This document shows positions 41,482 through 51,185 of a stretch of DNA of 64,000 bases, piece by piece. This DNA comes from Variovorax boronicumulans (lineage in GTDB: Bacteria; Pseudomonadota; Gammaproteobacteria; Burkholderiales; Burkholderiaceae_C). The DNA lies in the NCBI RefSeq assembly GCF_029892485.1, contig NZ_JARXVG010000005.1:372001-436000 (forward strand), written 5' to 3'. The notes below the pieces were generated by a model. The model searched no databases, had not been told where the DNA came from, and saw only the letters and a list, made by a program, of their open reading frames with translations. Every line of letters begins with the position of its first letter. The first letter of the stretch is position 1. Both the position numbers and the translations under genes were made by a program.

Positions 41482-44400
41482 ATGACGCACGACCCCAATC
41501 CCCTCGCCGATCTGTTGAACCGTGCCAGGCTCGCCCTGGCCGGTGCCGGGGGCGCTCTGCCCCTTGTGTCGCCCGCCACCGTGGAGGCGGGATGCGTGGT
41601 TTTCCTCGCCATGGGCGAAGGCGAAAGCCGCGCCCGCGTGGTGTCCGGAAACGGGCCGGACATCGATGCCGCATGGCAGTCCGCCGCCGAGGCGCTGGCC
41701 TTGCAGGCCCAGCGCGGCGACCGGCCCCCCGAGCGCCTGCGCGCGGAAATCGTCGATACCGTCACGGCCATGAGCTGGGGTGCGCTGAAGGCGAAGTTGG
41801 CGCAGACCAAGCGCAACTATTTCAACCTCGGCATTGCCCTCGATGCGCACTTCAGGCACGCGCTGCTCGCGCAGGAGATGCAGGGCGCGGCGGTCCTCTA
41901 CAGCGGCGAGGTGGAGCACGCGCTGCCCAACGTCGCCAACCTGCGCCTGTACGCCAAGCGCCGCTTCGGCGCCGAGATCGACTTTCCCGCGGACGATGCC
42001 GCGCCCGTCTGGTGCTTCACCACCCGCGCCGTGTACGTCGATGCCGATGGCGCCTGGCCCCTCGCCGCCGAAGGGCAGGCCGCGGGCTTTCGCCGCCTGG
42101 ACGACTGGAACGCGCGGCAGGTCCGCCAGATGATCGATTCGGCGAGCGACTACCTCGCCGGACAGGTCAAGCCCACGGGCGAATTCCACTACGGCTGGTT
42201 CCCCTGCTTCGATCGCGCCATTCCCACCTACAACACCCTGCGCCACGCCAGCACCACCTACGCGATGCTGGAAGCCTGGGAGCTCACGCGCAGCGCCACG
42301 CAGAAGGCGGCCATCGACCGCTCGCTGGGCATCCTGACGCAGCGGCTGATCCGCCAGGTGCCGCTGCCCGACGGCACGCTCGCGGCGCTGCTGGTGGATG
42401 TCGGCAACGAGGTCAAGCTCGGCGGCAATGCGGTCTGCCTGCTTGCGCTGGTGAAGTACACCGAGCTCACCGGCGACCGGCAATACCTGCCGCTGATGGA
42501 ACAGCTCGCGCTCGGCATCCGCGCCATGCAGGACCAGGGCACCGGGCGTTTCGTGCACGTGCTCAACTTCCCCAAGCTCGACATCAAGGATGCGTTCCGC
42601 GTCATCTACTACGACGGCGAGGCCGCCTTCGGCCTGATGCGCCTGTACGGCCTCACGCGTGACGAGCGCTGGCTTGCGGTGGTCGAGAAGGCCTTCGAGC
42701 ATTTCATTGCCGCCAGGCACTGGCAGGCGCACGACCACTGGCTGAGCTACTGCGTCAACGAGCTCACCCGCTACCGGCCCGAAACGCGCTACTACCAGTT
42801 CGGCCTGCAGAACGTGGCCGGCTACCTGGACTTCGTGCTGGAGCGCATCACCACCTTCCCGACACTGCTCGAACTGATGATGGCCGCGCGCGAGATGGTG
42901 CTGCGCATCGAGGCCGACCCGGCGCTGCGCCCGCTGCTCGATGGCCTCGACCGCCAGAAGTTCGACCGCGCGCTGGAGCACCGCGCGCGCTACCTGGCCA
43001 ACGGCCACTTCTGGCCCGAGCTGGCGATGTTCTTCCGCAATCCGGACCGCATCGCCGGGTCGTTCTTCATCAAGCACCACAGCTTTCGGGTACGCATCGA
43101 CGATGTGGAGCATTACCTCTCGGGCTATGTGGCGTACCACCGGCTGTTGAAGGCGCGGGAGGCGCAGCGGCTGCACGCCGCGCCCACCGCGCCCTATGCA
43201 GCCGAGGCCGCGCCGCCGGCACGGCCAGGAGCCAGCGCCTCCGCGCCCGTCGTCGTCTGGGGCGGCGACGTGAACCTCGGCCGCCGTCAGCATTACCGCC
43301 TGCACGAGCTCGGCGGGCCGCAGGAGATGTTGGGCGGCATCGCGGCGCTGCGCGAGGCGGACCTGCGCATCGTCAATCTCGAATGCGTGGTCGCCACCAC
43401 GGGCGAGCAGGGCGTCGAGAAGGACGAGGGCGGCCCGTACTACTACCGTGCCCGGCCCGAGATGCTCGCGGTGCTGACCGAGGCGGGCATCGGCATGGTC
43501 GCCACCGCCAACAACCACAGCGGCGACTACGGCCCCGCCGCGCTGATGGAGCAGCAAGCGCTGCTGGAGGCCGCCGGCATCGCGCATGCCGGCACGGGGC
43601 GCAACCTCGAAGCCGCGCTGCGGCCGGCCTTTCGCCAGGCTGGCGGTTTGCGCGTGGCGCTGTTCTCGCTCGATGCCACGCAGCCGCGTTTCGCCGCAAC
43701 GGCCGACGGCCCCGGGGCCGCCTGTCTGTCGCTGGACGACCCCGCCGCCTGGACCGCCACGCTCCAGCCGCGCATTGCCGCCGCGCGCGCCGAAGCCGAC
43801 GTGGTGCTGGTGGCGGTGCATTGGGGCGCGAACCTGGAGACCGCACCTTTGCAGGCGGAAATCGACGTCGGCCATGCCATCGTCGATGCCGGCGCCGATG
43901 CCGTGCTCGGCAGCTCGGCCCACGTGCTGCAGGGCATCGAGATCTACCGCGGACGGCCGATCCTGCACGACGCAGGCGACCTGCTGTTCGATGCGATACG
44001 CAACGATCTCGCGGATTCCGGCGTGTTCTCGCTGACGCTGGGCGAGCGCGGCGTGGAAGAGGTCGTGTTCACGCCGGTCGGCGTCGGCTTCGGTTTTTCG
44101 CGGCAGCTCACGGGCGAGCCGGCAGAGGCCGCGAGCGCGCGCTTCGCCGAACAATGCCGCGCGCTCGGGACCGAGATGGTGCCGCAGCCCGGCGGGCGAT
44201 GCGCGGTGAAGCTGCTGCCACCCGCGCGGCCCGGGCAATCTGCGCCGCGCGCCGCCACCGAGCCGGCCGTGCGCGCGCCTTCGGTCGTCGCGCCTGTGCC
44301 CGCACCCCGGCCCGGCTGGGTGGTCGATGGGGTGCCGCCCGACGCGCTCGTGACACCGCTGCAGATCGGACCGCTGCGCCTCTTGGGCGTGCGTTGCGCG

Positions 44401-46281
44401 CCCCGGCAGATCGTCGGGCGGCGCATGCTGTGGGTCGAGTCGTTCTGGACCGCCGATGCGCCCGTGCCGGCCGACCTGCGCATCCAGTTCCGCGCGATCC
44501 CGATGCGCAGCACCCGCATGCCGGCGTGGGGCGAAGGCATGGACCACGACCCCTGCGACTGGATGTGGCCGACCAGCCGCTGGGAGCCGGGCCGCATCTA
44601 CCGCGACCGCTACGGCCTGCGCGCGCCGCGCCCCGGGCTGCTGGAGAGCGACGTGCTGCAGCTCGAGGTGCGCGTGCGCGGCGCACTGGCCGACCTGCCG
44701 CCGCAGCAGCGCCTGTTCGTCTGGTGCGGCCTGCGCGTGCCCGAGGCGCCGGTGCCGCTGCCCGCGCGGCCGGCACCCGTGCTCACGGCCCTGCGTCCCG
44801 GCGCGAGTGCGCAGCCGGCGCCGGTCTGGACCGCCGAGCAGCTGCAGCGCATCACCGGCGGACGCTGGCTGGTCGAGCCGCCGCCGGGCTGGTTCGTGAA
44901 CTCGGTGGTGCGCGGGCCGCGCCACATGTCGCTGCTGCCGCCGCCTTCGCTCTTCGTCGCCTCCGACTACAACACGCTGGCGGTGCACGAGAACTACAGC
45001 AAGCGGCTGCCCACCAACCTGGACCGCCATGACGAACTTCCCTCGCTGGAGAAGGGCCTGGCCGGCGCGGTGATCGCGCACACGGTGGAAGGCCTGGCCC
45101 CCGACTTTCCGCTGCTGCAGCTGGACGACCCGATCCGCGGAATGATCGCGCTCGGCGTCGCGGCACGTGCGCGCTTCGAGGGCTACGTGGTGGGCGTGAC
45201 CGGCACGGTCGGCAAGTCGTCCACCATCGCCATGCTGCGCGACCTCTTGCCCGAGGCGGCGCGCGTGCACACCACCATCGACAACTACAACTCGCGCGTC
45301 GGCGTGCCGGCCATGCTGGCCAACCTCGGCCCCGATGCGGACGTGTGCATCCTCGAAATGGCGCAGAGCGGGCTCTGGATGGACCGCGGGCCGATCTCGC
45401 TGATGGCGCGGCCGCACGTGGCCATCATCACCGAGGTCGGGCTGTCGCAGACGCGCCAGACCTCGACGGTCGAACAGACTGCCACGTTCAAGTCGCGCAT
45501 CTTCCTGGGCCTGGAGCCTGGCGGGGTGGCCATCGTGCCCGACCACATTCCCTGCCTCGCGCAGGTGGTGCATGCGGCCGCGCGCACGGCGGGCGCCATC
45601 TGGGTGGTGGGGCCGGGGCCCGATGCCAACATCCGCGTGGTCGATACGCAACCGGAGCCCGGCGGCGGTTGCCGCGTGCGCATCGCGATGGAAGGCCGCA
45701 CGCTCCAGTACCAGTTCCCGATCGCGAGCACGGGGCTGGTGCGCAACTCGACCCTGGCCTTCGCGGCGCTGCTGGCCATGGGCTTCGATGCCGACGCCGC
45801 CTGCGCACGCATGCCCCGGGTGCGCCTGCCCGCCGCGGTGATGCAGGTGCATGCGCTGCGCACCCGCGGCGGCGTGCAGGCCACGCTGATCGACGACAGC
45901 TGGAACGCCGAGATCATGTCGATGCGCAACGCCATGGAGTTCGTGCGCACCTACCGGCACGCCGACCACGCACCGGTCGCTCGCAGGATCGGCGTGCTCG
46001 GGCGCATCGTGAACCTCGGGCGCGAGTCGGAAGCCATGCACCGCAGCCTGGCCGAACCCCTGCTGGCCTCGGGCATCGAGCACCTGGTGACGCATGGCGA
46101 CGAGATGCGCTGGCTGCGCGAGGACGTGCCGGCCGCGCTGCTCGGGCCGCACTTCGACAACGCCGAGAAGCTCGCCGGCTACCTCGGCGATTTCCTGCGC
46201 GACGGCGACCTGGTGCTGGTGAAGGGCGACCGCGTCGATTCCGACTTCGGCACCATCCCCGAAAGGCTGCAACAGCTGTGA
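41482..46281 (+). CDS. Giant fusion: helical glycosidase-like domain, CapA (poly-gamma-glutamate type) domain, Mur ligase domain
   Basis: A 1599-residue protein without a clear signal peptide. Residues about 1-565 have an N-terminal alpha/beta part and then helical repeats resembling an (alpha/alpha)6 barrel (FHYGWFPCFDRAIPTYNTLRH, YYDGEAAFGLMRLYGLT). Residues about 590-875 are a PGA_cap/CapA metallophosphatase-like domain, with GGDVNLGRRQ, NLECVVATTG, TANNHSGDYG, AVHWGANLE and GSSAHVLQGIE. A beta-rich linker (about 895-1085) and a MurF-like N-terminal segment (WTAEQLQRITGGRW) lead to a Mur ligase ATPase domain (about 1235-1599), with P-loop GVTGTVGKSST at 1238-1248, LEMAQSG and the NSTLAFAALLAMGFD region. 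CapA and Mur-type CapB/PgsB-like ligases act together in poly-gamma-glutamate synthesis, so an amino-acid or peptide ligation role in envelope polymer synthesis is inferred. GGTGGA just before ATG 41482 supports the start. It overlaps the next gene by GTGA. Confidence 0.85.
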   Translation: MTHDPNPLADLLNRARLALAGAGGALPLVSPATVEAGCVVFLAMGEGESRARVVSGNGPDIDAAWQSAAEALALQAQRGDRPPERLRAEIVDTVTAMSWGALKAKLAQTKRNYFNLGIALDAHFRHALLAQEMQGAAVLYSGEVEHALPNVANLRLYAKRRFGAEIDFPADDAAPVWCFTTRAVYVDADGAWPLAAEGQAAGFRRLDDWNARQVRQMIDSASDYLAGQVKPTGEFHYGWFPCFDRAIPTYNTLRHASTTYAMLEAWELTRSATQKAAIDRSLGILTQRLIRQVPLPDGTLAALLVDVGNEVKLGGNAVCLLALVKYTELTGDRQYLPLMEQLALGIRAMQDQGTGRFVHVLNFPKLDIKDAFRVIYYDGEAAFGLMRLYGLTRDERWLAVVEKAFEHFIAARHWQAHDHWLSYCVNELTRYRPETRYYQFGLQNVAGYLDFVLERITTFPTLLELMMAAREMVLRIEADPALRPLLDGLDRQKFDRALEHRARYLANGHFWPELAMFFRNPDRIAGSFFIKHHSFRVRIDDVEHYLSGYVAYHRLLKAREAQRLHAAPTAPYAAEAAPPARPGASASAPVVVWGGDVNLGRRQHYRLHELGGPQEMLGGIAALREADLRIVNLECVVATTGEQGVEKDEGGPYYYRARPEMLAVLTEAGIGMVATANNHSGDYGPAALMEQQALLEAAGIAHAGTGRNLEAALRPAFRQAGGLRVALFSLDATQPRFAATADGPGAACLSLDDPAAWTATLQPRIAAARAEADVVLVAVHWGANLETAPLQAEIDVGHAIVDAGADAVLGSSAHVLQGIEIYRGRPILHDAGDLLFDAIRNDLADSGVFSLTLGERGVEEVVFTPVGVGFGFSRQLTGEPAEAASARFAEQCRALGTEMVPQPGGRCAVKLLPPARPGQSAPRAATEPAVRAPSVVAPVPAPRPGWVVDGVPPDALVTPLQIGPLRLLGVRCAPRQIVGRRMLWVESFWTADAPVPADLRIQFRAIPMRSTRMPAWGEGMDHDPCDWMWPTSRWEPGRIYRDRYGLRAPRPGLLESDVLQLEVRVRGALADLPPQQRLFVWCGLRVPEAPVPLPARPAPVLTALRPGASAQPAPVWTAEQLQRITGGRWLVEPPPGWFVNSVVRGPRHMSLLPPPSLFVASDYNTLAVHENYSKRLPTNLDRHDELPSLEKGLAGAVIAHTVEGLAPDFPLLQLDDPIRGMIALGVAARARFEGYVVGVTGTVGKSSTIAMLRDLLPEAARVHTTIDNYNSRVGVPAMLANLGPDADVCILEMAQSGLWMDRGPISLMARPHVAIITEVGLSQTRQTSTVEQTATFKSRIFLGLEPGGVAIVPDHIPCLAQVVHAAARTAGAIWVVGPGPDANIRVVDTQPEPGGGCRVRIAMEGRTLQYQFPIASTGLVRNSTLAFAALLAMGFDADAACARMPRVRLPAAVMQVHALRTRGGVQATLIDDSWNAEIMSMRNAMEFVRTYRHADHAPVARRIGVLGRIVNLGRESEAMHRSLAEPLLASGIEHLVTHGDEMRWLREDVPAALLGPHFDNAEKLAGYLGDFLRDGDLVLVKGDRVDSDFGTIPERLQQL

Positions 46282-47261
46282 CGCTCCTTCCCGCATTGCG
46301 GCGGCACGCCCGCTTCGCCTGGCTTCTGCTTGCGCTCGTGCAGACCGCCTGCGCGCAGCGCGCCGGGCCCGAGCCGCATGCGCCGCGCATCCCGGGCACA
46401 CCGCGCGCGACCGGCGCCGCCGAAGACGAGGTGCTGCACTGGAACCAGCCCGCCGTGCGCGCGAACTGCCCCGACCGCCGCGGCTACCTCTGGGTGCAGC
46501 CGGTCGAAGGGCCGGCCTGCATCCGCTATTTCGCGAGCGACGAGATCGACGGTGCGCGCGTGGCCATCGTGCAGTTCTCCGGCGACCGCGACAGCGTGAT
46601 GGACCAGCCGCCCACGCGCATTCCCGGCAACACCGAGGCGCTGCGCACGCTCGATGCGCAGCGCAGCCGCGACCGCGCGGGCGTGCCGTGGATCTTCATG
46701 GCGCGGCCCGGCACCTACGGCTCGTCGGGCGACCACCGCAAGCGCCGCGAGCCGGTGGAGTTCCATGCGCTCGATGCGGCGCTCGATGCGCTCATGCAGC
46801 GCCACCAGCTGCAGCGCATCGTGATCCTGGGCCACAGCGGCGGCGCCACCGCCGGCGCCGCGCTGCTCACCATGGGACGCACGCGCGTGGCCTGCGCGGT
46901 GCTGACCTCGGGCGCCTACGGCCTGCTCGAACGCGCGCGCATGCTGGGCATGTCGAAGGACGGCCGCACCGACACCACCGGCAGCACGCAGTTCTACGAT
47001 CCGCTCGACCACGTGAGCGGCATCGCGCGCGACCCATCGCGGCGCATCGTGCTGATCGGCAACCGCGACGACAGGAACACGCCCTTCGCCCTGCAGCAGC
47101 GCTTCGGCGATGCGGTGGCGAAGGCCGGCCACCGCATCGAGCTGAAGACGCACGCGGCCGAGCCGCCCACCTACCACGACCTCACGGACCGCATCGGCCT
47201 GCAGACCGCATCGCTGTGCGCGCGCGAGGCACTGTTTCCGCCAACACCAGGAGCCGAATGA
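46278..47261 (+). CDS. Exported alpha/beta-hydrolase
   Basis: A 327-residue protein with an N-terminal hydrophobic segment and a likely cleavage after TACA (about residue 25). The serine hydrolase elbow GHSGGATAG follows (nucleophile Ser), then a Gly-rich oxyanion region before it and IGNRDDRNTPF, which supplies a late Asp, with a terminal His in PPTYHDLTD. Substrate unknown. GTG start overlapping the CapA-Mur ligase stop implies translational coupling, so it probably acts in the same process, for example trimming or release of the product. Confidence 0.75.
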   Translation: MTLLPALRRHARFAWLLLALVQTACAQRAGPEPHAPRIPGTPRATGAAEDEVLHWNQPAVRANCPDRRGYLWVQPVEGPACIRYFASDEIDGARVAIVQFSGDRDSVMDQPPTRIPGNTEALRTLDAQRSRDRAGVPWIFMARPGTYGSSGDHRKRREPVEFHALDAALDALMQRHQLQRIVILGHSGGATAGAALLTMGRTRVACAVLTSGAYGLLERARMLGMSKDGRTDTTGSTQFYDPLDHVSGIARDPSRRIVLIGNRDDRNTPFALQQRFGDAVAKAGHRIELKTHAAEPPTYHDLTDRIGLQTASLCAREALFPPTPGAE

Positions 47262-48337
47262 GCCCCCGCATCACTTCTCGCGAATACGGTCGCATGCCCG
47301 ATGGGCGAACGGTGACCGAATTCACCCTCGACAACGGCCGCGGCCTCAGCCTCAGCGCCATCAACCACGGCGGCATCGTCACCGCGCTGCGCGTGCCCGA
47401 CCGGCACGGGAATGCCGCGAACATCGTGCTGGGGCTGCCGTCGCTGGACGACTACCTCAAGCCGCATCCGCACTTCGGCACCATCGTCGGCCGCTATGCC
47501 AACCGCATCGCGGCCGGGCGCTTCACGCTCGACGGCGTTGCGCACCAGCTGGGCCTGAACGACGGCGCGAATTCATTGCACGGCGGCGCGAAGGGTTTCG
47601 GCACGCGCTTCTGGCAGATCGCGCCGGTGTCCGCCGAGGACGCACGCGGCGACGTCGCCATCGAGCTGCGCTACACGAGTGCGGATGGCGAAGAGGGCTA
47701 CCCCGGCGAAGTGCAGCTCACCGTGCGCTACACGCTCTCTGCGACGCAGAACACCTGGCGCATCGACTACCGCGCCGAGACCGACCGGCCGACGGTGCTG
47801 AACCTGAGCCACCACGACTACTTCAACCTCGCGGGCAGCGGCGATGTGATGGACCACGTGCTGACGCTGCCGGCGAGCCGCTACTGCCCGGTGGATGCCA
47901 CGCTGATTCCGCTCGGGCTGGAAGAGGTGGGCGCCACGCCTTTCGACTTCCGTTCGCCGACGCGGATCGGCGAGCGCATCCGCGAAGGCCATGAGCAACT
48001 GCTGCGGGCGCATGGCTACGACCACAACTGGGTGCTCGACCGCAGCGGCGATGGCGTTGCTGGCCTTGCATTGGCTGCGCGCCTGGAACACGAAGCCTCG
48101 GGCCGCGTGATGGAAGTGCACACCAGCGAACCCGGCGTGCAGTTCTATTCGGGCAACTTCCTCGACGGCAGCCTCATGGGCTCGCAGGGTGCGAGCCTGC
48201 GCCAGGGCGACGGCCTCTGCCTGGAGACGCAGCACTACCCGGATTCGCCGAACCAGCCGGGCTTTCCATCGACCGTGCTGCGGCCGGGCGAGGTGTTCCG
48301 CAGCACGACGGAACACCGCTTCAGCGTCGTCGGCTGA
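47258..48337 (+). CDS. galM: Aldose 1-epimerase (galactose mutarotase)
   Basis: A 359-residue beta-sandwich enzyme interconverting alpha and beta anomers of aldoses. It has FGTIVGRYANRIAAGRF, the catalytic His in NLSHHDYFNLAG and the catalytic Glu in LETQHYPDSPNQPGFPST near the end. It overlaps the hydrolase by ATGA, yet its function fits the sugar-catabolic genes that follow on the other side of a convergent gene. It may serve either the fusion-protein operon or the arabinose locus. Confidence 0.95.
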   Translation: MSPRITSREYGRMPDGRTVTEFTLDNGRGLSLSAINHGGIVTALRVPDRHGNAANIVLGLPSLDDYLKPHPHFGTIVGRYANRIAAGRFTLDGVAHQLGLNDGANSLHGGAKGFGTRFWQIAPVSAEDARGDVAIELRYTSADGEEGYPGEVQLTVRYTLSATQNTWRIDYRAETDRPTVLNLSHHDYFNLAGSGDVMDHVLTLPASRYCPVDATLIPLGLEEVGATPFDFRSPTRIGERIREGHEQLLRAHGYDHNWVLDRSGDGVAGLALAARLEHEASGRVMEVHTSEPGVQFYSGNFLDGSLMGSQGASLRQGDGLCLETQHYPDSPNQPGFPSTVLRPGEVFRSTTEHRFSVVG

Positions 48338-48346
48338 AGCCTTGCG

Positions 48347-49267
48347 TCAGCCGGCGAACAAGGCGGCCGGCACACCGGGGCTGCCGATGCGCACGGCGAA
48401 GAGTCCGCCGGCCAGCGGCTCGTCTTGCAACTGCGCTTCGGTGCGGCCGTTGCGCGCGGTCGTGATGTAGAGCGTCTGCATGTCCGCGCCACCGAAGGCG
48501 CAGTCGGTGACGTTGCTTGCGGGCAGCGGGATGCGGGCGAGTTCGGCCGCGGTCACCGGGTCGTGGCAGGTGACGCAGGCGCCGTCCCAGTGCGCGATCC
48601 ACAGGCGCCCGGCCGCATCGGTCGTCATGCCGTCGGGCAGGCCCTGCGCCTTGGGAAAGCGATGCCACTCGCGGCGGTTCGACACGGTGCCGGCGTCCAT
48701 GTCGAAGTCGTAGGCGTAGAGCTTGTTGATCGCCGTGTTGTTGAAGTACATGGTGCGGCCGTCGGCCGACCACGTCGGCCCGTTGGTCACTTCGAAACCG
48801 TCGTCGTGCCGGGTGCAGCGGCCGTCGGCGTCGTAGCGGTAGAGCGCGCCGGTGGGGGCCTTGCAGTCGAAGTCCATGCTGCCGCCCCAGAAGCGGCCGC
48901 GGCTGTCGCACTTGCCGTCGTTGAAGCGGTTGTTCGTGCGCTCGGGTTCGGGCTGGTGCAGGTAGCGCGACCGGGCGCCGGCGCCCGGCAGTTGCGTCGT
49001 GTCAAAAAGCGCGAAGCCGCGACGCAGCGTGAGGATGAGGCCCGGCGCGGTCGCGCGTTCGGAGATCGCGGTGATCTCCTCGTCGAACTGCCAGGCCCGC
49101 CGTGCGCCGTCCGAAGGACGGAACCAGAACAGGCGCGGCGTGAGGATGTCGATCCAGTAAAGCGCCTGCTCGCGCTCTGACCAGAGCGTGCCTTCGCCGA
49201 GGTTCGCCTCGGCGGGCCAGATGCATTCGGGGGAGCCCTCGATCGAGGGTGCGGTACAGCTCGTCAT
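48347..49267 (-). CDS. SMP-30/gluconolactonase family sugar lactonase (probable L-arabinolactonase)
   Basis: A 306-residue six-bladed beta-propeller with the metal and active-site landmarks of SMP-30 lactonases: LGEGTLWSEREQALYWIDI near the start, TNNRFNDGKCDSRGRFWGGSMD in the middle and GLPDGMTTDAAGRLWIAHWDG later. It opens the aldono-lactone produced by the sugar dehydrogenase, whose gene is divergent from it. AAGGAA eight bases before ATG 49267 fixes the start. Substrate (arabinono-, xylono- or galactonolactone) is inferred from neighbours. Confidence 0.9.
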   Translation of the reverse strand: MTSCTAPSIEGSPECIWPAEANLGEGTLWSEREQALYWIDILTPRLFWFRPSDGARRAWQFDEEITAISERATAPGLILTLRRGFALFDTTQLPGAGARSRYLHQPEPERTNNRFNDGKCDSRGRFWGGSMDFDCKAPTGALYRYDADGRCTRHDDGFEVTNGPTWSADGRTMYFNNTAINKLYAYDFDMDAGTVSNRREWHRFPKAQGLPDGMTTDAAGRLWIAHWDGACVTCHDPVTAAELARIPLPASNVTDCAFGGADMQTLYITTARNGRTEAQLQDEPLAGGLFAVRIGSPGVPAALFAG

Positions 49268-49314
49268 TTGTTGTTCCTTGTCATGTCTCCTTGACGCGGC
49301 GGATCGTATCAAGG

Positions 49315-49365
49315 CATATTGATAATTGAAATCAAACAATATGGAATAGATTGATATGCATTTTG
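49315..49365. promoter_or_regulatory. Candidate LysR operator region in the lactonase/dehydrogenase divergent promoter
   Basis: CATATTG-N15-CAATATG (49315-49343) is a perfect interrupted palindrome. Next to it GATTGATATGCATTTTG (49349-49365) matches, 16 of 17, a motif at 51186-51202 in the other divergent promoter of this locus. Both lie between the two start codons. Confidence 0.6.
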
Positions 49366-49399
49366 CAATGTCACATTCCAGCCTCACTGGAGACGCTTC

Positions 49400-50173
49400 T
49401 TGAATTCACCGAATCTTTCGATCCATCCGAGCCTGAAAGGCCGCACCGTGTTCGTCACCGGCGGCGGCAGCGGCATCGGCGCGGCCATCGTCGCCGCCTT
49501 TGCCGCGCAGGGCGCGCGGGTGGCCTTCGTCGACATCGCCGAGAGCGCCAGCGCCGCGCTCGCGCAGCAGATCGTCGAGGCCGGCCATGCCGCGCCCTGG
49601 TGGCGCGCCTGCGACGTGCGCGACATCGGCGCGCTGCAAGGTGCCATCGCCGATGCGGCCGCCGAGTGCGGCGACTTCGCGGTGCTGGTCAACAACGTGG
49701 CGAGCGACGACCGCCACACGCTCGAATCGGTCACGCCCGACTACTACGACAACCGCATGGCGATCAACGAGCGGCCCGCGCTGTTCGCGATCCAGTCGGT
49801 GGTGCCGGGCATGAAGCGGCTGGGCTTCGGTTCGGTGGTGAACCTTGGCTCCACCGGCTGGCAGAGCAAGGGCTCGGGCTATCCCTGCTATGCGATCGCG
49901 AAGTCGTCGGTGAACGGTCTCACGCGCGGGCTGGCGGTGGACCTGGGCAAGGACCGCATCCGCATCAACACCGTGTCGCCCGGCTGGGTGATGACCGAGC
50001 GGCAGGTCAAGCTGTGGCTCGACGACGAAGGCGAGAAGGCGCTCAAGCGCAACCAGTGCCTGCCCGACAAGCTGATGCCCGAGGACATCGCGCGCATGGT
50101 GCTGTTTCTCGCATCGGACGACGCGAAGATGTGCACCGCGCAGGAGTTCATCGTGGACGCCGGCTGGACCTGA
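49400..50173 (+). CDS. Short-chain dehydrogenase, probable sugar 1-dehydrogenase
   Basis: A 257-residue SDR with the NAD(P) loop TGGGSGIG, the NNVASDD segment in place of the usual NNAG, and the catalytic triad Ser in NLGSTGW, Tyr164 and Lys168 in YAIAK. It ends with VDAGWT. In such loci this enzyme oxidises L-arabinose, D-galactose or D-xylose to the lactone. A TTG start at 49400 is supported by GGAGA seven bases upstream, with no in-frame ATG nearby. It ends exactly where the convergent LysR gene ends. Confidence 0.88.
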   Translation: MNSPNLSIHPSLKGRTVFVTGGGSGIGAAIVAAFAAQGARVAFVDIAESASAALAQQIVEAGHAAPWWRACDVRDIGALQGAIADAAAECGDFAVLVNNVASDDRHTLESVTPDYYDNRMAINERPALFAIQSVVPGMKRLGFGSVVNLGSTGWQSKGSGYPCYAIAKSSVNGLTRGLAVDLGKDRIRINTVSPGWVMTERQVKLWLDDEGEKALKRNQCLPDKLMPEDIARMVLFLASDDAKMCTAQEFIVDAGWT

Positions 50174-51133
50174 TCAGTCCATCTCCAGCTTGCGTCCGTA
50201 GACGCTCATGCTGGCCGTCTTGAGCGCCTTCATCATCACCCGCGCCGCCGGCGACAGCAGCCGGTCGGTGCGCGTGATGATGCCGTACTGGTCCATGTGG
50301 CAGGGCATCTCCAGCGGCAGCAGCGACACGATGCCGTGCGCCGCGTAGTAGCGCGCCACGTCGGTCGCCAGCACCGCGAGCATGTCGCTCTGCTGCAGCA
50401 TGCGGGTGATGAAGAGCAGGGCCGAGCTCTCGATGGTGTTGGTCGGCGGCGCGAGGCCTACCTCCTGGAACATCAGCTCGAAGCGGTGGCGCAGCACGCT
50501 GCCCGCGGGCGGCACGATCCAGCCGGCGCCGACCACGTCGCGCAGCGTGAGGCCGCTCTCGCCGAGCATCGGATGGCCCGGCCGCACCAGCGCGCACACC
50601 GGCTCTTCGCTCAGCGCCTCGTAGCGCAGCTGCGACTTGTCGTGCTCGGCAAAAAGCCGCGCCACGAGGATGTCTAGCTTGCCTTGCTCCAGCCGCTCGA
50701 TCAGCACCGGGCTGGTCTCGATCTCCAGTGACACCCGCAGGTCGGGCTGCTCGCGCTTGACCATCGCGACGGCCGGCGGCAGCAGCGCCAGCCCCGGCGT
50801 GGTGATGGCGCCCACGCTCACCTGCCCGAAGCGCCCGGCCTTGAGCGCGGTGAGTTCGTCGTGCGCCTGGTTCAGGCTCGCGAGCGCGACGCGGGCATGG
50901 CGGATCATGGTCTCGCCGTACCAGGTGGGCCGCATGCCGCGCGGCAGGCGGTCGAACAGCGGCACCTCCAGCACGTCTTCCAGGTCCTTCAGCAATTTGG
51001 AGGCCGCGGGCTGCGTCATGTTGAGCACCTGCGCCGCGCGGTGGATGTTGCCTTCCTCGGCCAGCGCCACGAGCAGCAGCAGTTGCCGCGTCTTGAGCCG
51101 GGCGCGTATGAACCAGTGGTTGTAGTTGGTCAT
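50174..51133 (-). CDS. LysR-family regulator, GbpR-like
   Basis: A 319-residue regulator. Its helix-turn-helix reads AEEGNIHRAAQVLNMTQPAASKLLKDLEDVLEVPLFDR (about 22-62), and an effector domain follows. The N-terminal style and neighbouring genes match GbpR-type regulators, which control ChvE/Ggu sugar-binding genes in other proteobacteria. It is divergent from the aldehyde dehydrogenase gene. The 17-bp motif found at both divergent promoters of the locus is its likely binding site. The inducer is probably the pentose or an aldonic acid. Confidence 0.92.
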   Translation of the reverse strand: MTNYNHWFIRARLKTRQLLLLVALAEEGNIHRAAQVLNMTQPAASKLLKDLEDVLEVPLFDRLPRGMRPTWYGETMIRHARVALASLNQAHDELTALKAGRFGQVSVGAITTPGLALLPPAVAMVKREQPDLRVSLEIETSPVLIERLEQGKLDILVARLFAEHDKSQLRYEALSEEPVCALVRPGHPMLGESGLTLRDVVGAGWIVPPAGSVLRHRFELMFQEVGLAPPTNTIESSALLFITRMLQQSDMLAVLATDVARYYAAHGIVSLLPLEMPCHMDQYGIITRTDRLLSPAARVMMKALKTASMSVYGRKLEMD

Positions 51134-51185
51134 TCTTGGGTGATTTGCTGGAACTAAAGGCTGTTCGGGTTTTCCAGAATCCGAC

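Noticed and set aside
39376-46401. A 2341-codon open frame on the minus strand opposite the CapA-Mur ligase gene
   Set aside because: It is a shadow of high-GC codon bias in the plus-strand gene. Its translation is a His/Arg/Gly-rich mixture with no domain, and it also runs through the EamA and flavin oxidoreductase genes in another frame.
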